From Rhizobiaceae bacterium (GTDB taxonomy: Bacteria > Pseudomonadota > Alphaproteobacteria > Rhizobiales > Rhizobiaceae): 11,198 nucleotides of DNA. The stretch is taken from contig JAJFMR010000057.1 of NCBI GenBank assembly GCA_020696915.1, positions 1 through 11,198 on the forward strand, read 5' to 3'. The notes beneath the pieces are model-generated. The model saw nothing but the letters and a program-made list of their open reading frames with translations. It was not told the DNA's origin and did not search any database. The position numbers and the translations under genes are program-made. Positions 6,690 through 11,198 of this stretch are shown here, piece after piece; position 1 is the stretch's first letter, and each line of letters opens with the position of its first letter.

Positions 6690-9600
6690 ATGCCGCAAAT
6701 CCACGGATTGCTCGTCAAGGTGAAGGGTGACGGCGCCGCATTCGCGCAGGCCGCGAAGCATTTGCGAGCCGGCGCGCTGGAAGTGGAGCCGATCCTCCGG
6801 TTGCCGGGCGGCTCGGACGCCGGGGCGCTGGCGCCCGATCGCGGCGCAACCTGGCTAAAGGTCAGGCAGCGCCGTCCGAGATCGGGCAATGCATGGGACG
6901 AGGCGCATCGGCTGATCTCCCGCGCCGCGGCTTTCGCGACCGCCGGCGGGCCGGACATCATCGCGGTCGAGCCCGATTTCGAGCAGGTCTGGCTGCACGT
7001 TCCTCCCGACGCCGGCACGCCGTTTGCCGCCGCACCCGTCTGTGCCTTCGACGACCAAAGCCCGAACGGCGGGCAGGCAATCGGTCCGGGGAGAGGCTGG
7101 AATCTCGATGCTGGCTTCAGCCAGCTGGCGATGGCGCGCGAACGCGTCGGCTCGAAACAGGACAACGTGCTGGTCGCCCATCTCGACACCGGCTACGATC
7201 CTGCGCATGTGACCCTGCCGGAGGGTATCCGGCTCGACCTGCAGCGCAACTTCGTCGCCGGTTTCCCCCCGGACGATGCGCGGGATCGTGCGCCCGCCGG
7301 ATCGCTTTTCGCCAATCGCGGACACGGCACCGGCACGCTCGGCATTCTCGCCGGCAACAGGCTGGACGGATCGACGCCGGGCTGGCCGGGCTACGACGGC
7401 TTTGTCGGCGCGGCGGCGCAGGTCCGTGTCGTCCCGGTACGGATCGCCGACTGGGTGGTGCGGCTGACCACCGGCACCATGGTACAGGGTTTCGACTATG
7501 CGCGTCAGAAGGACGCCGACGTGCTTTCCATGAGCATGGGCGGCCTGTCGTCCGGCGCGCTGGTGGATGCCGTGAACCTCGCCTATGAAAGCGGCATCGT
7601 TCTGGTGACCGCCGCGGGCAACAACATCGCCTTCGTGCCGTCGCCGAAATCGATCGTCTTTCCGGCCCGCTACCGGCGGGTCATCGCGGCTTGCGGCCTG
7701 ATGGCCGACGGCCGTGCCTATGCCGGGCTCGCGGCGGGAACCATGCAGGGAAATTTCGGTCCGGACAGCAAGATGGCGACCGCGCTCGGGGCATTTACGC
7801 CGAACGTCCCGTGGCCCCAGATCGGCTGCGGCAACATCGTCGACATGGACGGCTCGGGCACTTCCGCGGCGACCCCGCAGATCGCTGCGGCTGCCGCGCT
7901 CTGGCTGGCGGAGCATCGGCAGCGCGTCAGCCAGTATTCGCGGCCCTGGATGCGGGTCGAGGCGGTGCGCCATGCGCTGTTCACCTCTGCCGGAAAGTCG
8001 ACCGCGAAGATGAACGCCGCCGAGACCAGGCAGAAGATCGGCCAGGGCGTGCTCAGGGCGCATGGTGCGCTGGACGTTGCGCCGCCTGCCGAGAACCGGC
8101 TCTCCCGGCAGCCTCCGGCCGAGGCGTCCTGGCCGTGGCTGGATCTCGTGCTGGGCGGAGGCGTGAGCTTCGCTGCCTGCGGCGCCGATGGCCGGCAGGG
8201 CCGGATGCTGGCGCTGGAACTGACCCAGATGGCGCAGACGAGCGCCGCGGTCGATGCCGCCATGGCCGACCCGGACATGGATGCCGGCGAGGTCCCCGCC
8301 AGCGCCCGCAATCGCTATCTCGAGACAGCCCTCGATCACGGCAATCCTTCCGGACCACTGCGCAGGATGCTGGAGGACCTGCTGGCGAGGCCGGCACGAC
8401 CGCTAACGGCCAGCGCCGTGCCGGCGGCCAGGCCGCAGGCCGTCAGGCGCAAGGTCCGGCAACCGCCGACGCCGGCGCGCCGGCTGCGCATCTTTTCGCT
8501 CGATCCTAGCGTCGGCAAGCGGCTGGACTCCGTTTCGGTGAACACGACCACGCTGTCGCTCCCGTGGGACGATCTGCCCGAAACGGTCGATCCGCTGAAG
8601 CCCGGGCCGATCGGTGAATATCTCGAGGTGATCGATGTCGATCCGGCTTCCGACCGTGTCTACGATCCCGTCGACCTGAACGCCAAGACCCTTCTGGCGC
8701 AGGACGGCCTTACCCCGTCCGAAGGCAACCCGCAGTTCCACCAGCAGATGGTCTATGCGGTCGCCATGACGACGATCGGCTATTTCGAGCGGGCGCTCGG
8801 CCGGCGCGCGCTGTGGGCGCCGCGCTACCTCGAAACGCGCACCAGGGACGGCGAGATGAGGTACCGGGGGGAGGAGGTGAAGCGGCTGCGCATCTACCCG
8901 CATGCTCTGCGCACCGACAATGCCTATTACAGCCCGGACAGGAAGGCGCTCCTGTTCGGCTACTTTCCGGCCGACAGCGTCCACGGCCAGACGACGTCCC
9001 CCGGTTCGATGGTGTTCACCTGCCTGTCGAGCGACATCATCGCCCACGAAACGTCGCATGCGCTTCTCGACGGTCTGCATCGGCGCCTGCAGGAAGCCTC
9101 CAATCCCGACGTGCCTGCCTTCCACGAAGCCTTTGCAGACATCGTGGCGCTGTTCCAGCATTTCACGCTGCAGGAACTCGTGGAGTTCGAGATGGCCCGC
9201 GCGAGAGGCAATCTTTCCGCAGCCGGACTGCTTTCGGGCCTGGCCCGTCAGTTCGGCGAGGGCAGCGGCCGGGCCGGCCCGCTGCGCGACTATGCCGAAC
9301 CCCTCATGGCCGAACTGGATTACGACAAGACGATGGAGCCGCATGAGCGCGGCTCCATCCTGGTCTTTGCCGTCTACGAGGCCTTCCTGAAGATCGTCGC
9401 CAGGCGTACCGGGGACCTGATCTTGCTCGCCACCGGCGGCACCGGCATCCTGCCGCAGGGTTCGCTCCATCCGGGGCTTGTGCGGCGACTCGCCGAGGAA
9501 ACCGGCAGGGCCGCGGAACAAGTCCTCACGATGTGCATCCGCGCGCTCGACTATTGTCCTGCCGTCGACATCACCTTCGGCGAATATCTGAGGGCGCTCA

Positions 9601-10331
9601 TCACCGCCGACGTCGACGCCAGGCCGGCCGACCTTCTCGGCTACCGCCTGGCTTTCATGGAATCGTTCCGCAACTGGAAGCTGCTGCCGCCCGACGTTCG
9701 CACCGTCTCGGAAGAGACGCTCGCCTGGAACACCCTGGACGATCCGTCACCGCCCTGGCTTCGCGATCTGCTGAAGGACCTCGACCTCGGCTGGAACCGC
9801 GACCTCGACCGTTCCGAGATATTCCGGCTGAACGAGAAGAACCGCTGGCGGCTCTGGAGCGCGCTGCGCAAGGCGTTTGCTGCGGATCCGTCGCTCTATG
9901 CGCAATTCGGCCTGCTGCCCGGCCTGCCGCGCTACGCGCGCGACGGAAGGGTGCTGCGGGCGGCGCGCAAGGGCCAGTCGACGTTCGACGTGTTCAGCGT
10001 GAGGCCGACGCGCCGGGTCACCCCGGACGGTTCTTTCCGCACCGAGGTCGTGGCGGTCATCCATCAGCGCCAGCCGCTACCCGTCGACGGCAGCGACATG
10101 GCCAATGGCTGGTTCTGGTTCCGCGGCGGCGCCACGGTCATCATCGATCCGCGCAAGGGCCGGGAGGAAATACGCTACAGCATCGTCAAGAACAGCGGCA
10201 GCGCGGCGCGGCAGGAACGCCAGCGGCAGACGATTGCGGCGAACTGGATGTCCTTCTTGCACTCGCTCTATTTCGGGGAACGGGTCTCCGAGCCGTTCGC
10301 CGTGCTGCATCGAGGAGAGGACCATGGCTAG
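6690..10331 (+). CDS. Dual protease: S8 subtilisin-like domain fused to a thermolysin-like zinc metallopeptidase
   Basis: A 1213-residue protein with no signal peptide or membrane helix. Residues 1-102 resemble a subtilase prodomain, ending IIAVEPDFEQVW. An S8 domain spans about 150-460 with an intact triad: Asp166 (AHLDTGYD), His212 (NRGHGTGTLGILAG) and Ser392 (GSGTSAATP), plus probable oxyanion Asn311 (VTAAGNN). A variable, Pro/Arg-rich linker covers about 465-600. From about 600 a gluzincin metallopeptidase follows: H786-E787-T-S-H790 (IIAHETSHALLDGL), then E813-A-F-A-D817 (FHEAFADIVAL), matching the thermolysin ExxxD helix. His885 (PHERGSILVFAVYEAF) sits like thermolysin His231. Residues 940-1213 match nothing I recognise; about 1097-1175 looks beta-rich. 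Both sites look catalytically competent, suggesting a large cytoplasmic two-protease enzyme. Substrate and role are unknown. The start at 6690 fits the domain boundary and a G-rich ribosome site. The 3' end overlaps the next gene by 8 bp. The fold assignments are firm; the biological role is not. Confidence 0.9.
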   Translation: MPQIHGLLVKVKGDGAAFAQAAKHLRAGALEVEPILRLPGGSDAGALAPDRGATWLKVRQRRPRSGNAWDEAHRLISRAAAFATAGGPDIIAVEPDFEQVWLHVPPDAGTPFAAAPVCAFDDQSPNGGQAIGPGRGWNLDAGFSQLAMARERVGSKQDNVLVAHLDTGYDPAHVTLPEGIRLDLQRNFVAGFPPDDARDRAPAGSLFANRGHGTGTLGILAGNRLDGSTPGWPGYDGFVGAAAQVRVVPVRIADWVVRLTTGTMVQGFDYARQKDADVLSMSMGGLSSGALVDAVNLAYESGIVLVTAAGNNIAFVPSPKSIVFPARYRRVIAACGLMADGRAYAGLAAGTMQGNFGPDSKMATALGAFTPNVPWPQIGCGNIVDMDGSGTSAATPQIAAAAALWLAEHRQRVSQYSRPWMRVEAVRHALFTSAGKSTAKMNAAETRQKIGQGVLRAHGALDVAPPAENRLSRQPPAEASWPWLDLVLGGGVSFAACGADGRQGRMLALELTQMAQTSAAVDAAMADPDMDAGEVPASARNRYLETALDHGNPSGPLRRMLEDLLARPARPLTASAVPAARPQAVRRKVRQPPTPARRLRIFSLDPSVGKRLDSVSVNTTTLSLPWDDLPETVDPLKPGPIGEYLEVIDVDPASDRVYDPVDLNAKTLLAQDGLTPSEGNPQFHQQMVYAVAMTTIGYFERALGRRALWAPRYLETRTRDGEMRYRGEEVKRLRIYPHALRTDNAYYSPDRKALLFGYFPADSVHGQTTSPGSMVFTCLSSDIIAHETSHALLDGLHRRLQEASNPDVPAFHEAFADIVALFQHFTLQELVEFEMARARGNLSAAGLLSGLARQFGEGSGRAGPLRDYAEPLMAELDYDKTMEPHERGSILVFAVYEAFLKIVARRTGDLILLATGGTGILPQGSLHPGLVRRLAEETGRAAEQVLTMCIRALDYCPAVDITFGEYLRALITADVDARPADLLGYRLAFMESFRNWKLLPPDVRTVSEETLAWNTLDDPSPPWLRDLLKDLDLGWNRDLDRSEIFRLNEKNRWRLWSALRKAFAADPSLYAQFGLLPGLPRYARDGRVLRAARKGQSTFDVFSVRPTRRVTPDGSFRTEVVAVIHQRQPLPVDGSDMANGWFWFRGGATVIIDPRKGREEIRYSIVKNSGSAARQERQRQTIAANWMSFLHSLYFGERVSEPFAVLHRGEDHG
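10312..10320 (+). promoter_or_regulatory. Strong ribosome site for the metallo-beta-lactamase-fold gene, inside the protease gene
   Basis: GAGGAGAGG lies 3 nt before the ATG at 10324, within the last codons of the protease gene. It fixes the start and supports translational coupling of the two genes. Confidence 0.7.
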
Positions 10332-11198
10332 GCGGCCCCGGCGAGACGCATCGACGCGGCGCTCGAGATCCCGCGAGCACGACGCACCGGCGTCCGGGAG
10401 CGAATTTGCGGTGCGAATCCGGCATTACTGCCAGGGGATCGGCGACAGCCACCTGATCCGTTTCCCCAAGGCAGACGGCGGGTTCTTCTACTTGCTCATC
10501 GACTGCGGCGTGCACAGCTCCGCGGCGGGAGGCACGGCGACCATCCGGTCGGTCGTCGAGAACATCGCCGCCGTCACCGAAAGAATCGACGTGCTGGTCG
10601 TCACGCACGAGCATTGGGATCATGTATCGGGCTTCCTCACCGCCGCCGCCGAATTCAGGAACATCTCCATCGGCCAGGTCTGGATGCCGTGGACGGAAAA
10701 CGGCGAAGACGAGTTGGCGCGGGAATTCGATACGTTTCGCGGAGCGGCGCTTGCCGCGCTGCAGCAAGTCGGGCAGAAGCTCGATCATGTCCGCGGGCTC
10801 GCCGGGCAGATGGCCGGATTGCGCGACGGATTGCAGGCCTTGCTCGGCTTCCAGTTCGGCGCGAAGGGCGAGCGCGTGCGGGCGGCCCGCGATGCCGCCG
10901 CCGCCATGGCGAAGACGGGCAAGCCGCTCTACCTCGCTCCTGCTCCTCAACCGATCACCGTTCCCGAAGTGCCCAATCTGCGCATCTGGGTGCTCGGGCC
11001 GGCGCGCGACCGCGACACGCTCCGGGTCGGAGTGCGGCCGGGCGGAACGGTCCGCCGGCCCGGCAACGAAACCTGGCAGGTGAACGGGGCAGCGCCCGGC
11101 GGACAGGCCGGCGATTCGGGTGCTCCTTTCGATGCCGGGGTAGGGACCAGCCTTGCCGACGCCATATCCGGGCAAGCGGCCGCGCCGGTCGTCGAGTT
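10324..11198 (+). CDS. Metallo-beta-lactamase-fold hydrolase, 5' part (runs off the right edge)
   Basis: An open frame of 291 codons with no stop before the window end. After a very basic N-terminus (1-20, many Arg), the fold begins at about 27 with FAVRIRHYCQGIGDSHLIRF, then FFYLLIDCG (54-62). The metal-binding HxHxDH motif is H95-E-H97-W-D99-H100 (VVTHEHWDHVSGF). The GIGDSHLIRF start and LIDCG strand resemble the MBL hydrolase domains found alone or in ComEC-like proteins, which act on nucleic acids or other phosphoesters. The substrate here is unknown. Residues about 130-210 form a helical, Ala-rich stretch, and 245-290 are Gly- and Ala-rich and may be a linker. Later zinc ligands lie beyond the window. 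It is coupled to the dual-protease gene by an 8-bp overlap, which suggests the two proteins act together. Confidence 0.88.
   Translation, partial: MARRPRRDASTRRSRSREHDAPASGSEFAVRIRHYCQGIGDSHLIRFPKADGGFFYLLIDCGVHSSAAGGTATIRSVVENIAAVTERIDVLVVTHEHWDHVSGFLTAAAEFRNISIGQVWMPWTENGEDELAREFDTFRGAALAALQQVGQKLDHVRGLAGQMAGLRDGLQALLGFQFGAKGERVRAARDAAAAMAKTGKPLYLAPAPQPITVPEVPNLRIWVLGPARDRDTLRVGVRPGGTVRRPGNETWQVNGAAPGGQAGDSGAPFDAGVGTSLADAISGQAAAPVVE

Noticed and set aside
6855..8339. 494-residue open frame on the minus strand, opposite the S8 protease domain
   Set aside because: It mirrors a gene with complete catalytic motifs on the plus strand. The translation is rich in R, G and H and shows no domain, and long antisense frames are expected in high-GC DNA.
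8403..9521. 372-residue open frame on the minus strand, opposite the metallopeptidase domain
   Set aside because: Same reason: the plus strand carries the HETSH and HEAFAD motifs, and the antisense product has no recognisable features.
10186..11175. 329-residue minus-strand frame spanning the end of the protease gene and the MBL gene
   Set aside because: The plus-strand genes with HxHxDH and a strong ribosome site account for this region. The antisense product is compositionally biased and spans two genes.

Overview
The window looks like chromosomal DNA from a GC-rich alphaproteobacterium, most likely of the Rhizobiales/Hyphomicrobiales type. The reasons are the ccoNOQP gene order, an N-terminally extended FixN-type CcoN, a FixI-type copper ATPase that begins MTCC, a DUF2189 membrane protein, and an FNR/FixK-type anaerobox. 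This is inference from protein character. No rRNA or other taxonomic marker is present.

Region 1 (1-5367, minus strand, read right to left) is a compact cbb3-type cytochrome oxidase operon: ccoN, ccoO, ccoQ, ccoP, a 66-residue single-span membrane protein with two tail cysteines, a DUF2189 six-helix membrane protein, and the 5' part of ccoI/fixI, which leaves the window at base 1. Genes overlap or are at most 28 bp apart, so they are probably cotranscribed. CcoN/O/P carry all heme and CuB ligands and CcoQ is complete. The usual ccoG and ccoH genes are not between ccoP and ccoI; the two uncharacterised membrane proteins sit there instead. A near-perfect anaerobox (5692-5705) lies about 330 bp upstream of ccoN, which probably uses a TTG start.

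Region 2 (5768-6217, minus strand) is a group III truncated hemoglobin gene immediately upstream of the oxidase promoter region, suited to a low-oxygen or NO-related role.

Region 3 (6690-11198, plus strand) is divergent from region 2 and different in character. It encodes a 1213-residue protein that fuses an intact subtilisin-like S8 serine protease to a thermolysin-like HExxH zinc metallopeptidase, with an uncharacterised C-terminal third. Its end overlaps by 8 bp the start of a metallo-beta-lactamase-fold protein (HxHxDH), which runs off the right edge. Neither protein shows a signal peptide or membrane segment. This translationally coupled pair, with three predicted hydrolase sites on two polypeptides, is the least ordinary content of the window and the best candidate for an undescribed system. 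Its biological role cannot be read from the sequence.

Intergenic stretches over 300 bp are 5368-5767 (anaerobox and long oxidase leader) and 6218-6689 (divergent promoter region). I saw no tRNA, rRNA, CRISPR array, insertion sequence or transposase.
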